From Pleurostoma richardsiae (taxonomy: Eukaryota > Ascomycota > Sordariomycetes > Calosphaeriales > Pleurostomataceae), in contig JANBVO010000027.1 in assembly GCA_030052745.1 (NCBI GenBank), forward strand, positions 395,576-459,575: a stretch of 64,000 nucleotides of DNA, written 5' to 3'. Both the position numbers and the translations under genes were made by a program. The notes under the pieces were generated by a model. That model was not told the origin of the DNA. It was given only the letters and a program-made list of their open reading frames with translations, and made no database searches. Position 1 is the stretch's first letter; every line of letters starts with the position of its first letter. Below are positions 1 through 11,274 of this stretch, one piece after another.

Positions 1-1249
1 GAAGATTAAAGCTGGCTTATCCCTGAGCATCAAGTTCTTGCTATGTTGCTATGGGACATATGCCAGCGGAGGACATGCCTAACCATCAGCAGGATGAAGA
101 AAAGCCTACGGCGTTCAGAACAAGCTGTTTCATGATGGGCAGTGGGATTTCTGTTCGATAACCTTGGGCTCGCAAGTCGGGACACTACGATACACCAGGC
201 ATTCTGGTTGTGTGTCAGTTCGCCCAGGAAACAACAACGGCAGCCGAGTAATTTCCGCAGGGATCTCTTTTCCTTACTATTGGAACGTGGCATAACACGC
301 CCAGCCTTGAGATTGCCTTTCAATGGAGTCACTCAGCGAATAGGTAGTTCTAGCTGAAAGCAGTGGAATGGTTCTTCCGATTCCGTGGCTTGTATCAAGC
401 AGGAGCTCAGGATAGAATGACGAATACACGCAGACCGAGGTCACCTGGGAGTGATCACTAATCCGGAGAATGCCGTCGACGCGCCACTGAGCGACAAATA
501 AGTTACTGTGGGACTTCTGTTTTCGTACCATTGTCTCCTGGTACTCTGATGTTATCTTGCTGGCGAACTTGGGTGCAGGGGATGTTGTAGAGTCGGTGTA
601 AAGCGATTGTACACAAGATAGCTCATGATGTTATGAATCTAGTAATACTTTCTGCCGCCTGATCAGGTTGTTAGGCGAGGGCATGAACACTTGCTGAGCC
701 CATATGTGCGCCAATCACTGAAACAGGTTGATTTTGCACGTATTAGTGAGGTACCTACCCTCGGCGTAAACGCGCGGAACCCTCTGTGGAGACCGACTTA
801 TCAAAAGACTGACTGGTGTGGTCTGTCCGCGGACTTGACGATTCTACATCAGAAGAAGTCCGCGGAGCACGTCGGCTCCGGATCGATCCAGGGTCGGGCC
901 CTAAGTCAAGGCCGAAGCGGTGATTTGGTTCCACGAGAACCCGAGTGACAGGAAGGTTCGAGAGTCGAGAGATGACGAAGCAATCCGAGGTACTTCCGCG
1001 ATTTCCCTATCCTGCAAGACAAAGCATTTTTGGCGAGAAAGTACCTTCGGCGACCGGTGCAATGCGCCTCTGCGAGTGGCGAGCAAGCTCTTCAGCCTAG
1101 GCCTGATGGTTTGAAGGCTGTCTCCCGACTTCACGTACAAATACTCGTTGTCTATCTACCCACCTAGCCTTGGAGGAGTATCGTCCTGAAGAGGAACACA
1201 CCAAAGCTCACAGCACCTATACCGGGAAAACCACGAAACGCAGGCAAAT
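1..1249. other. Intergenic, no gene recognised
   Basis: Short open frames occur on both strands, but none has a recognisable motif or splices into a longer product. The only structure I can point to is the hairpin-forming inverted repeat at 826-866. The last 100 bases are the likely promoter and 5' leader of the dehydrogenase starting at 1250. Confidence 0.5.
826..866. repeat. Inverted repeat, 11-bp perfect arms
   Basis: Arms TCCGCGGACTT (826-836) and AAGTCCGCGGA (856-866) are exact reverse complements separated by 19 bases. Each arm also contains the self-complementary TCCGCGGA. It lies more than 380 bases upstream of the nearest gene. It could be a transposon end remnant or a paired regulatory site for CGG-binding Zn2Cys6 proteins; the sequence alone does not decide. 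Confidence 0.6.
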
Positions 1250-2017
1250 ATGAGTGCGAGTACAACCTATCTCATCACGGGGGCCAACCGTGGCATAGGC
1301 AAAGGCTTTGTCACGGCCCTTCTGCAGAGACCCTCCACCACTGTCATTGCTGCTGTCCGAGATCCATTGAAGGAGTCATCCCGAGAACTTAACGAGCTGC
1401 CGAAGGCTGCCGATTCGAAGATCATCATCGTCAAGCTCGACTCTACGGTTGAGTCTGATCCGGCCAATGCGGTGGCCCAACTTCAGAAGCACGGCATCGC
1501 CTCGCTTGACGTTGTCATCGCAAATGCTGGCATCGGTGGCAATGGGGGACCAGTTGCCGAAACCTCGGCCCATGCGGCAGCCGAGCACTTCGCCGTCAAT
1601 GCAATCGGGCCCATGAAGCTCTTCCAGGCCACAGCAGGACTGCTCAAGGCCAGCAAGGGCGGCAACCCCATATTCGTCGCGATCTCGACGCTGATTGGTT
1701 CCATCGGTGGCATGGAAGCACTCGCAGGCTTCCCAAACACCACGAGCCCGTACGGCGCGAGCAAGGCGGCGCTGAACTGGATCGTCCGGCGTCTTCACTT
1801 TGAGGAACCCTGGCTGACTAGCTTCGTTTTCCATCCTGGTCTGGTGGAGACAGATATGGCGGCTGCGGCGACGGCGGGGACGGACATCAACATTAAGGAT
1901 CTGGGCGCAATTTCCGTGGAAACAAGCGTAGCGTCGATGCTGAAGACGGTTTATGGGGCTTCTAGAGCCATTAGTGGCACGTTCCAGAACTACGACGGGA
2001 CAGTTCTGCCCTGGTAG
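1250..2017 (+). CDS. Short-chain dehydrogenase/reductase (NorA-like ketoreductase type)
   Basis: A 255-residue NAD(P)-dependent oxidoreductase of the classical SDR family, read as one exon. The cofactor loop TGANRGIGKG is at about residues 10-19, IANAG marks the Rossmann strand near residue 90, and the catalytic pair is in SPYGASKAAL (Tyr-x3-Lys) near residue 165. The overall pattern, starting with TYLITGANRGIGKG, resembles the norsolorinic-acid-ketoreductase-like SDRs found all over fungal genomes, so it need not be part of an aflatoxin pathway; no polyketide synthase is near. Length is normal for the family and the frame is intact. The ATG at 1250 places the cofactor loop at the usual distance from the N-terminus. 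Cytosolic by absence of a signal peptide. Substrate unknown. Confidence 0.9.
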   Translation: MSASTTYLITGANRGIGKGFVTALLQRPSTTVIAAVRDPLKESSRELNELPKAADSKIIIVKLDSTVESDPANAVAQLQKHGIASLDVVIANAGIGGNGGPVAETSAHAAAEHFAVNAIGPMKLFQATAGLLKASKGGNPIFVAISTLIGSIGGMEALAGFPNTTSPYGASKAALNWIVRRLHFEEPWLTSFVFHPGLVETDMAAAATAGTDINIKDLGAISVETSVASMLKTVYGASRAISGTFQNYDGTVLPW

Positions 2018-2659
2018 GATGTACACATAGAAGAGGAAGCGTGTCTATAATTGAATCATTCGTTTGAGTATCTCACGTGTATCCTTCTCATCCAGACTTC
2101 TAGCTGCCGACTGTCTAAAGTGCCTTGTTGCGTCCCTCGTCTTCATTACAAGACTCAGGAACCGTTTTGAACGCTGGTGTCATTTTATCTTACAGGGGTA
2201 CTGTCCTGACCGCTATATGTTGTATGTTTCCTCCAGTGCTTCTCAAACGCACAGTAGATTGTCGCCATATGACGTTTGCCATGGGTAGCATCTTGGGAGG
2301 TCGTCCCTTGCTGACAGCCAGCTTGAGAGTAGAAATTCACCGGATGATGGAGATATACTGACCGGACAAGCAGGACTTCCTTTCAGGAGTGTAGTTCAGA
2401 TGTACAACAAGATATGTAGGACCTTGCACACCAAATGCGTTCTTTAGATACTCTCGTGTCGATGGCAATCTGCTTGAGGTCTTTGGCGAATTTCCGAATG
2501 ACCTCTACCGATAGATGGGGTTGTAGTTCCTGCTCTCCCCTTTCCCCCCACTCTCACTCTACCATACCTGTACGTATCACGACGCTTCCCCTCGGTCTAA
2601 ACAAATCTGCCACAGTCCACGAGAAATAAGAAGGCATTGATAGCGAACCCTAAGTTCTT
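2018..2659. other. Intergenic between two convergent SDR genes
   Basis: Holds the 3' ends of the plus-strand SDR (ending 2017) and the minus-strand SDR (ending 2660). Small open frames on the plus strand (for example 2064-2288 and 2435-2629) show no motif, and I see no gene here. Confidence 0.5.
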
Positions 2660-3768
2660 TTAGATATTGTCATAGATTCCAGGCTGGATGGTCTCCAGAA
2701 TTCCCAATAGCTCGTCGTGAACTCGCTGCTGAGCCTTTAATCCCTCGTTACTCCTTACAAAAGCGCTTGGCTCCTTGACTTCACACTCGCTCATATATTG
2801 TCCATAACTCTCTTCTCCAGCAGCGGCGCTGTGCACAAGCGTGCGACCTCCCACTTCCGTTGTTCGTGCGAGTAGCGCTTTTGCCACCTTGAGCACTGGG
2901 CCAGCGATTCCCTAGAGATTGGGAGCAATGTCAGCATCATCGCGCGACAGGCTGTGCTTATAGGAAGATTGGCTCATCTGTATTCATACCTTCACTTCCT
3001 TATCGAGCTCTGAGTGACACAGACCTGGGTTGACAGCGTTGAGAATCACAGGCTCGGCAGAATGTGAACCTTTCTGCATAGCGGCAGCCAGGGATCGGAC
3101 CAGTAGGACCTCCAAGAGTTTGGACGTGTTGTATCGATCATTAATATATGACTTCTTGTCCTTGTTGAATGCTTCGAAGATCCGGGGCTCGTTGCGCTCT
3201 GCAAATTTGGCCTGACAGCTGTCAGCTTTCCAAGCTGCCGACCAGAGAAAGGGAGGCATGCATTTTCGTGAACGACAGAGCTCGTGATAACCAGTCGTGC
3301 TGTCTGTCCCGTTCTCTCTCTAGATTTTCTCAGGATGGGAAGGAGATTTAAAACGAGAAGGAATGTCCCGATGACATTGACCTTGATGGTGATCTCGGTG
3401 CCCCCTGATTCCTCATATGTATTTCTCAGAACACCGGCGTTTGCGATCACGACGTCTAACCTATCCAGCGATCCACATCTTATGGTGAAATTCCTGATAG
3501 AGTCGTAGTCTGACATGTCGACCTGCCATACCTCGACGACATCCTTCCGGTTCGTGGAGGCTTCGATGGACGCTTGAGCAGATTCACCCTTCTTAACAGA
3601 TCTCACCGCGAGGATAACTCGAGCCGCATCAAGTCGAACAAAGTGTCGTGCAGCTTCAAGTCCCAAACCGGTGTTGGAACCCGTGACGATGACGGTCTGG
3701 CCCGCAAACGAGGTGGTGGGCACGGGGATAGGTCGCAGTTGAGCACGGATGGCTGCAAGTGAAGACAT
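2660..3768 (-). CDS. Short-chain dehydrogenase, retinol-dehydrogenase-like
   Basis: Three exons give a product of about 326 residues: 3768-3262, 3211-2990 and 2911-2660. The first exon carries VTGSNTGLGLEAA (cofactor loop) and VIANAG; the second carries the active site Y-NTS-K followed by LLEVLLVR; the third ends in QPGIYDNI. The layout matches the fungal retinol-dehydrogenase/WW-oxidoreductase-like SDRs. Intron 2 (2989-2912) is standard. Intron 1 fits the family best if it is a GC-AG intron (3261-3212), giving HENAKFAERN across the junction; a GT-AG alternative (3273-3212) also keeps frame but loses three conserved-looking residues. Orientation is convergent with the preceding SDR. No signal peptide. 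Substrate unknown. Confidence 0.85.
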
Positions 3769-4905
3769 GTTTGCTGTGCAGCTCGGGTCGTGACATATGT
3801 GCGGCTTCGACGGAAGGACACTCGTGGATATGGAGGAGGAAACATCTTAGAAATGCCCAGGTGCCCTCTCGGACGGTCTTTGCTGTCGGGGAGCTGAGGA
3901 ATGAGGTTGTCCCGGCCCGAGAACAACGATGTTGACGACAGCCAAGAATTGGGCCGTCGGACTGGTGAGTAATCATGTAAATCATATCGGCAGGGCCGAA
4001 AAGCGCAAAGGTTAGAAAAGTGGCTGGCTCAGGCACAAATGACTCGTGACAATCCGGGGACAATGGGTGGTCACGATGTATGCCATTTTAGTAGCAGTGA
4101 TGAAAGAGCACGACTCGATCACTCTCGGCCGAGTTCTGCAGGGGCACTGCCAAGCCAACGAAAGAATCCAACATTAGTCACGGCATGCCCTTGGTACCCA
4201 ACACCCAGAAGTGGTGCTCCCGGGGGCTGTACCATCCCCTAAAGGAGACTCTTTCGCTATCACCTCCACTGGAGGGCTGGGTTGTGGTAGGAGAAATTGA
4301 GAGTTTCTCTAGCGTCCGTTCTAAACACCTGCCCAATCGGATACGTTTTCCGCTGCCGCTTGGGCATGAACCTGGGAACCATACACAAGGAAGGACAAGG
4401 GTCTGAGGAGTCGGCAGACTGCCTGTCGTGTTCCCAACTGATATGTCTTACATTTACATATTCTTTATCCTCGGAAGCAGAATGTTGGCGTGATGGCTAG
4501 TTCACAGGAGGACGGGAACTGTAGAGATGTTCACTGCACCATGGACCACTAATAGGTATACGGAAGACATAGCGACGATGATTCCGGTTTTCTTTTTCGA
4601 CTCTGAATTGATCTCGGACAGTGCGAGAAGGGACATGATGCTGGAAAGGAGCATCTACAGTATTCTAGAACACGATGACTTGAACGAGAACGGTGAGTAT
4701 TTGCGGTCAAAGCTCATGGGCATTAATCGCAAGCGCTGCACGATCCTTGCCGAGTAAACATAGGTATGATAGCCGGTCGAATTCGAGCCTTGCTCTCGTT
4801 GCTCAGATGTATCTGATCAATTCCGGATTCAGATTTCCTAGGCTGTGAGGCTCTCACGTCCAGACCACCCTCCTCACTATCAGGGATCTCGCTTAGGAGC
4901 CTGTC
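3769..4905. other. Intergenic, no supported gene
   Basis: Upstream region of the minus-strand SDR and downstream of the UNC93-like carrier. A 76-codon plus-strand frame at 4527-4757 has no motif or neighbour support, and I do not call it. Nothing else is recognised. Confidence 0.45.
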
Positions 4906-6528
4906 CTAAACGATTTGTGCCGCCCAAGTCGTGGTGGGAGCACTGACGTAGAAGGCCACCACGGAGATGATAAGGTTTGTCATGAGAGAGACGCTGCGGC
5001 TGGCGCCAATGGCATAGGACAGGGCTGATCCGAGAGACTCCCCGGCGCGCAAAATAGCCATAGAGAGAGCTACCATGTCGGCTTCAACGTCGTAGGTTCT
5101 CAGGACCCAGAACAGCCAAATGCTGACGGTCTCGTATGTGATTCTGGAGCCTGGGTTAGCATTCATCAGAGGCTGTAAATAGGCTGTAGTTAGGTACCTG
5201 TAGAGGATGAAGAGAGCAAGCCCCTCTCCATACTTGGGGCTGGTCCAATCAATCGTGCCTGGATAGTGCTTTCTGTAGCGATCCTGGAGGACAAGATTCC
5301 AGATCCACACAGCGGTAAACAGTGCCAGAAGGAGGTACCAGAGGCCTCGAGCCTGGGTAGACCGTCGTACGAGTCCTGTATCCAACCACCAGCCAGTCGC
5401 CAGGTTGGCAATGACGCCTACAACAGAGACAACGAAACCGGCGAGCGTTCGGGCACGAACTGAATAGTACGCGGCAAGATAGTTACCCTGGTAAGTTACG
5501 CCCCACTGGGAAGCGATGAAGGCAGGGATAAGGAGCACAACCTCCTCTCGCCTGAACTGGGCCAAATAACCCTGGAACTGGGATTTGAACGTTCGATCCT
5601 GATTCGTGAATACTGGTTTCTTGCCGTCCTTTCGAATGAGCTTTTCGGGTGATGATATGAGCAAAGCCAAGGGTGGGCCGAGGCACTGGAGGCCAACGAG
5701 GACGATGTAGGTACGGGGTGAAATGGATCCCTTTGCTTCCCCGTCGGCGTTCAGGCTCAACTGGATCGCGGAAGAGATAATTGAACCAAGCTTGTTGGGG
5801 GACAGCCGGATGGCGACTAGAAAACATCAGTGACAGTTTCGGAGAGAATATCCGAAGAACTCGAGCCATTACAGGAGGGCACAGGACGTACTGCATTTGC
5901 GTCGTCGGCTCACCTCGGGGTATCCTACCACCACCGAACCCTCTCCTTGCCACAGAGCGGCAGCCTGGCTCGTCAGATCGTAATACAAGCTGAAGGAATC
6001 CATCTGCAACCTACCGAGAGACCACATGTTGTAGCACCAAACAACAGGAACCATTGAGTACCAAGCTTGCTATTGCAGTACAAAGCCGTCGAATAAGGCA
6101 CATATCCAAGAGTGCCGAAGAGAATAACCCACTTCATGCCAATCATGTTGCCAATAATACTGGCTATGGGGGAGAAGAAGAACATGATACTAGGCCGATT
6201 CTTAGCCATGACTGCACCAACGAAAGGACTTGCTACTGGCGAGGTCGTTGCAGGGGAAAGCGCACCCAAAGGTGATGCCATTCGCAGCGTTCACGACGTA
6301 GGGCTCGGCTTGACCGCCCGCACCAAGAGCTGAGCTGCTGTCAGTGATGTCCTATGGTGACCTGCAACTCTTTCAGCTTTTGCAGTACTTACTGTTCAGC
6401 GCAGTCCAAATTCCCGGCTGTGTGAAGCTGATGAGACCGAGTAGGACAGCCTGGAAATAGATGCCACGATAGACGTCGCGTGACTTCCTGTACATGGTTG
6501 ACGGAACCTTCCGAGCGATGACGGCCAT
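4906..6528 (-). CDS. UNC93-like membrane carrier (MFS superfamily)
   Basis: Six exons (6528-6393, 6329-6266, 6189-6015, 5964-5892, 5816-5198, 5143-4906) give 434 residues. Every junction keeps the frame, and the introns are 50-76 nt with visible branch points. Conserved UNC93 features are LGAGGQ-x-PYVVNAANG after the first membrane segment, FFFSPIASIIGN, ALYCN, a polar ALWQGEGS loop, GYPE and the LSPNKLGSIISSAIQL helix. The protein is a polytopic plasma- or organelle-membrane protein; fungal members have no well-established substrate. The start at 6528 gives the usual short cytosolic tail before YRGIYFQAVLLG; an in-frame ATG at 6624 is less likely. Read frame by frame the locus looks broken, but the introns explain all frame changes, so I regard it as intact. 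Confidence 0.85.
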
Positions 6529-7352
6529 TGTCGATCGTTCTCTTTGGGGACAGGTGGTGACAAGTCTATGGTTTCGGGCTATTGCGAGCAACAGCGGCCG
6601 TGTCTTATACTTCACGAATGACAAGTACCAATTTTATGCTCGTGCCGAGGTCTTGATACCTTCATACCTGCTTCTCGCACACCTCCCATCACGTTATATC
6701 TGATGCCTATTGTAACATAACGTTAAGTGATCCTCGCTTCATATCAGTCCGCAGATACGCGTGTGGAAATCTCTACAAGCGCATCGGACGGAACCCTCGA
6801 TGGATCAGTGAGCGCACGAACTGTAGCCCTTATCAGACATTACAAATCAACGATCATCGTAGGATGCTCTCAGACCCGAGGCCTGGACCATACGTCTCTG
6901 CGCTAGACTGGTTTGCCGATTCAAACCGGGGAGTTGATAAAGCCCGTCTGCCTCAGGTGACCTCGTCCATGGTAACATCCAAGCCGACAAGGGCATATTT
7001 CGCCTCACTAGATGGGGAGAAATGATTGGATGATGAATTGGGAGATCCAGAAACGTCGGCCTAGGTGCCCAGGGCGTCATTAGACTATATAGGCACCTAA
7101 GTTATTTGTAGACACTCTCGCAACACGCTCAGGGGCGTGTAGGGTGCCCCAGTCGAAAGCTGCATGCTCGAAATACACCCTTCTTCCCCAAGAGGAAAAG
7201 GCAGATCATTAACAAGTCCCTCACGTATCCGCGATTCCTCGTCATAAGTAGTTTGGAAATCCAAGCGCAGGTTTCCCACCTCTCGAGACTTCAAAACGAA
7301 GGATTTTTTGAAACATTGTTCGTCCAGGGTATTTTCTCTCCTGCCAAAAACA
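6529..7352. other. Intergenic, divergent promoter region
   Basis: Lies between the minus-strand UNC93-like carrier and the plus-strand monooxygenase remnant. Minus-strand frames at 6847-7080 and 7097-7411 have no recognisable features. No gene seen. Confidence 0.5.
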
Positions 7353-8674
7353 ATGGCTGAATCCGAGATCATTATCAACAACCAGGGCTTGGCGCCGAAG
7401 AAGCAACTCATCCTAAACGCATTCGTTCAAGCCTGCAGCGGGCATCAATCTCCAGGCCTTTGGCAACACCCGGATGACCAATCTGCTGACTTCAATGATA
7501 TTAAACATTGGGTTAATCTGGCACAGCTGTTGGAAGTCGTTTGAGTACGCTGGACCATCTGACTGGAGGGAGGATCGGTTGGAATGTCGTAACTGGGTAC
7601 CTAGACTCTGCGGCGCGGAATCTCGGGCGTGTATCTCAGCCGGATCATGACGAGAGATACGCGAGGGCAGAGGAGTATGTCGAGGTGATGTACAAGCTTT
7701 GGTAAATCCCCTCAGATACCAGACAAAGTTGTCCAGCCGACCTCCCATCCAGGGGTTGGTATCAGGGCGGTGAGACAACCCACGCTGACGGAGATCTGGA
7801 CAGGCAATCTTCGTGGCGGGATGATGCCGTAAAGCTCGATACCAGTACTGGCGTCTTCGCAGACCCAGACCTCGTTCGGACCATTGACCACGTCGGCAGA
7901 TACTATCAGGTCCCCGGTCCTCACATCTGCCAGCCATCACCCCAGCGCACCCCAGTCATTTTCCAGGCCGGTGCGTCCAGCGGTGGAAAATCCTTCGCGG
8001 CTAAGCATGCTGAGGCTGTTTTCGTCTCAGGCCTCGCACCGGCTGTTATAGCCAAGAACATAGCCGACATCCGCGCCCAAGCTCGCGACAAGTTCGATCG
8101 CGATCCAAAGTCTATCAAGTTTCTCGCCATGGTGTGCCCGATCATTGGAAAAACACAGGAGGAAGCCCAGGCAAAGTATGAGGAGTATCTCAGCTACGGG
8201 TCGGAGGAGGGTGCGTTAGCGCTATTCGGTGGATGGTCAGGCATTGATCTTGCACAGTATGAAGATGACGAAGAGCTGCGATACGTCGAGTCGAATGCAA
8301 TCCGGGCCTCAATCGAGGCATGGAGCAAATTCGCTGCGGCTGCTCCAAAGTGGACCAAATCTGCTGTCGCGGACCAGATCAAAGTCGGGGGCCTAGGCGG
8401 TACCATAATTGGAACTCCTGAACATGTCGCCGACGAGCTGGAACGATGGGTCGAGGAGGCAGATGTCGACGGCTTCAACTTCTCGTACGCGCTGATGCCT
8501 GGCACATTCGAGGACGTAATTCAGCACTTGATTCCCGTATTGAGGAAGCGTGGCACTTTCTGGGACGGCTATGCGGTGCCCGGCGGCACCTACCGAGAGA
8601 ACTTGCGAGGTGAAAAAGGCGCCGCAAGGCCGCCGGCCGACCACCCTGCGGCACGGTATCACTGGAAGGCTTAG
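7353..8674 (+). pseudogene. Broken FMN-dependent monooxygenase, NtaA/SnaA/DszA family
   Basis: Intact members of this flavin-dependent, luciferase-like TIM-barrel family are about 430-460 residues and oxidise C-N or C-S compounds such as nitrilotriacetate. The N-terminus (MAESEIIINN..., then IKHWVNLAQLLE) is normal and is followed at once, one base out of frame, by RLSTLDHLTGGRIGWNVVTG. The 70 or so residues normally lying between these (the ADVLG...YDVY and STTYE-PY segments of the barrel) are absent. The junction is at about 7534-7540. Downstream the frame is sound: an intron at 7702-7803, then VPGPHICQPSPQRTP, FQAGAS and a normal C-terminus ending HWKA. The deletion removes barrel strands and part of the flavin site, so no active enzyme is expected. 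An assembly error is the main alternative. Confidence 0.85.
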
Positions 8675-9915
8675 GAACTTTTGTGCCGTCACAGTCAGTA
8701 CCTTAGGTCAGATACGTATTAGTACTGAACTTCCCAGTTCTCAATTCTGAAAGTCATTGCTCCTCAAACTATGTACAGAGGACAACGTGCCCGGCCAGCT
8801 TATTCGGATGTTTGCACCACATTTCGATTGATGTGCAAAGCCAGCTCGATTCCCAGTCCAAAAGAGCCGTATTGTGTCGGTTCAGAGCGCGTCACCAGCC
8901 CAGATCCACCATCATTTTCGAGGAAGCTGTACTGCACGCAGAAGTGGAACGCTCTCCAAAGCTGACTATTTTCACATTACTAGCAATAGATCCGGGCTAG
9001 GATTGTAGACGAGCCGTGTGTATCAACGTCTCATACGCGCGATGTAGTAATGTTCTATCGATGTGTCAGGGGCATAACATGCCGTCTTCCGATGCTTTCA
9101 GCGGCTACCTTAACCTCGGTATGATTAGTGATCGTTCCCGATTGAGACATTGTGGTACGATAACATTAAGCTTAAGCCATCGACCAGCGTCGTATCATCA
9201 TTGCCACCCGGCATGGCGCATTGTCCACCTACTGGCGCACATACTTCGTCTATCAGCAAGATATCAGGACTACCCACAACAATGTGGGCTTTTCCCACGT
9301 TTACACAGCCTATTTAGAGATTGCGACAAACACTTGGCTGTTGTAGGGCACTATGAAGCTTGTCGAGGCGTGGTCTCCATATCGAGATGGAGGATCAGAA
9401 TCCCACCCCCTTCACTTTTGTCCCTTCCTTTTCTCCGGAGGGGCCTATGTATATGCCTAGCAGCCGCGTGTAATCGGCGGGAAGTTTGTATGACAAAGCC
9501 TTATGCTTGAGGAGCTAGGGAATTGAGGCGTTGATGGCGTAATCGATGTCGTGAAAGCTAACAGTGCCAGAGGTTTCCCCAGTTCTCCTGAACGACGGTG
9601 CGAATATTGTGCCGCTGCGGTCCAACGTTACGGCCCGTGTCACGAAATGTTCCTCAATTCTGAACAAGGACGGAGAAAATATTGTACCGTAGCCGATACA
9701 ATGTTATGAGATGCAGTCGAATCACTAATAAAGCAGTGGCTGAGCCGAACCGTCAGAGAACCATTTCTCAATATAGACACTATGTCGAGGTATATCGTAG
9801 CACATTATCTACAGATCAAGCGACGATAGTTTCCTAGTACAACGTCGGCAAGTTTGTCTGTGTTTAACGGATTGGCCTGCGCGCTCCTCGTATCTCTGCC
9901 ATCTCGTATCCTGCG
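8675..9915. other. Intergenic, no supported gene
   Basis: A 164-codon plus-strand frame (9016-9510) is the longest, but it is rich in Cys, His, Ser and Arg and shows no domain or splice partner. I see only the 5' region of the NmrA-like gene in the last 150 bases. Confidence 0.45.
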
Positions 9916-11022
9916 ATGTCGATTAGGAACGTTGCTATTATTGGGGTACGTCGACTTTTGATACCTTCTCCGCCGCGGAGGATTCGCGAACTTGGAGACA
10001 CATTCCACAGTTCGGTCGCTTTCTAACTCATCATGCATAGGCGAGCGGTAATATCGGCACAGCGGTGCTTCCAGAAATCCTCAAATCCGACCTGAATGTG
10101 ACGGTCGTAAGTCGCGTAACTTCAGCAGTGACTTTTCCTGCGGGGGTCAAAGTTGCCAAGAGTGACTTCAATTTGGGTTCCCTCACGCGAGTCCTCAAGG
10201 GGCAAGATGCTGTGATTAGTATGCTTCCTATCATTGCCCTTGACGTTCAGGACACCGTCATAGAGGCAGCAATTGCGGCCGGTGTGAAGAGATTTATCCC
10301 CAGCGAATACGGTTCTGATTCGATGGTATGCAATGACTAGCCTAGAAGACACCTGTGTTGCTGATAGACTGGACAGAACCCTGCTGTGCTCGCTGCGGTA
10401 CCGTTTTTTGAAGCGAAGAAGAAGTACTTGGAATATCTGAAGTCTAAAGAGGACGTTATCAGCTGGACGGCAGTTTTCACAGGACCTTTCTTTGATTGGG
10501 TAACTGGGAACTTTGGCAAACCACGCGGGCGTCTCTGAAGCTAAAACCTTTCAGGGACTGTTGACAGGGTTTACTGGTTTCGACTTGTCCACGAATACAG
10601 CTACTCTTGTCGACGGGGGCAGAGCGCGATATACAACGTCCAATGTTGCACAGATTGGTCGCGCCCTTGTAGCTGTCCTGAAGCATGCTGCCGAGACTGC
10701 CAACCAGCTCGTTTACGTCGAGTCATTCACCACCACACAGCTTGAGGTTCTCGCCGCTCTTGAAAGGGCTACTGGACAGCAATGGAAGGTAGTCAATGAG
10801 AACTCAGAGGACATCAGGGCAGCAGGGTTGAAGGCGATAGGAGAGGGTAAGATGATAGAAGGAGGCGCCAATCTCATTACAGCAGCCGTCCTAGGAAGAG
10901 AGGCCCTGGAGGATCACTCACATGCGGAGGGTGGAATCTGGAATGATCGTCTGGGTCTTCCGGACGAGATTGTGGAGGTGGAAGTGAGGAGGATTGTGCA
11001 AACTGCGGCATCTAAACAGTAG
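9916..11022 (+). CDS. NmrA-like/isoflavone-reductase-type NAD(P)-binding protein
   Basis: Four exons (9916-9945, 10041-10325, 10377-10499, 10555-11022) encode 301 residues. The first intron splits the cofactor loop: NVAIIG joins to ASGNIG, making the GxxGxxG typical of the atypical-SDR/NmrA family. FIPSEYGSD, FFDW and the family-typical stretch GLLTGFTGFDLS follow. The C-terminus contains ERATGQQWKV, another family hallmark. Members act either as isoflavone-reductase-like enzymes or as redox sensors binding NADP without catalysis; the sequence does not tell which. All junctions keep frame, and length is normal for the family. Cytosolic or nuclear. No link to the neighbours can be shown. Confidence 0.88.
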
Positions 11023-11274
11023 GCCTTCTTACACGACGGTATGGGCTCGCAACTTAACGAAGTGATACACGGAGGTCGGCCAACGTTCAACAGATGTGAG
11101 TCAGGGTAGGATGCGGGGCGTTGGACCCCGAAAGCGCATCCGGTCCTATGGAAGCGGTAGCGACATACGGGACAACAACTGCGCGATGACAGGAGGAGTA
11201 CAGAGACCGAGGCAAAGGGCTGCTACAGTTTGAAGCATCTAATACTAAATACTCTTCTCGAGATTTGTTCGTAT

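Noticed and set aside
1376-2026. 216-codon minus-strand frame opposite the first SDR
   Set aside because: A shadow of the GC-rich SDR coding sequence; the plus strand carries the clear enzyme motifs.
1250-3768. Two adjacent SDR genes as part of a mycotoxin cluster
   Set aside because: No polyketide synthase, P450, O-methyltransferase or pathway regulator lies near; NorA-like SDRs are common outside clusters.
4906-6528. Apparent frameshifts in the UNC93-like gene, first taken as a pseudogene
   Set aside because: Five introns of 50-76 nt explain every frame change and total coding length is divisible by three with all motifs intact.
9602-9710. Two similar AT/GC-mixed segments (AATATTGT...CCG) suggesting a diverged direct repeat
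   Set aside because: Similarity breaks down after about 12 bases; probably chance.
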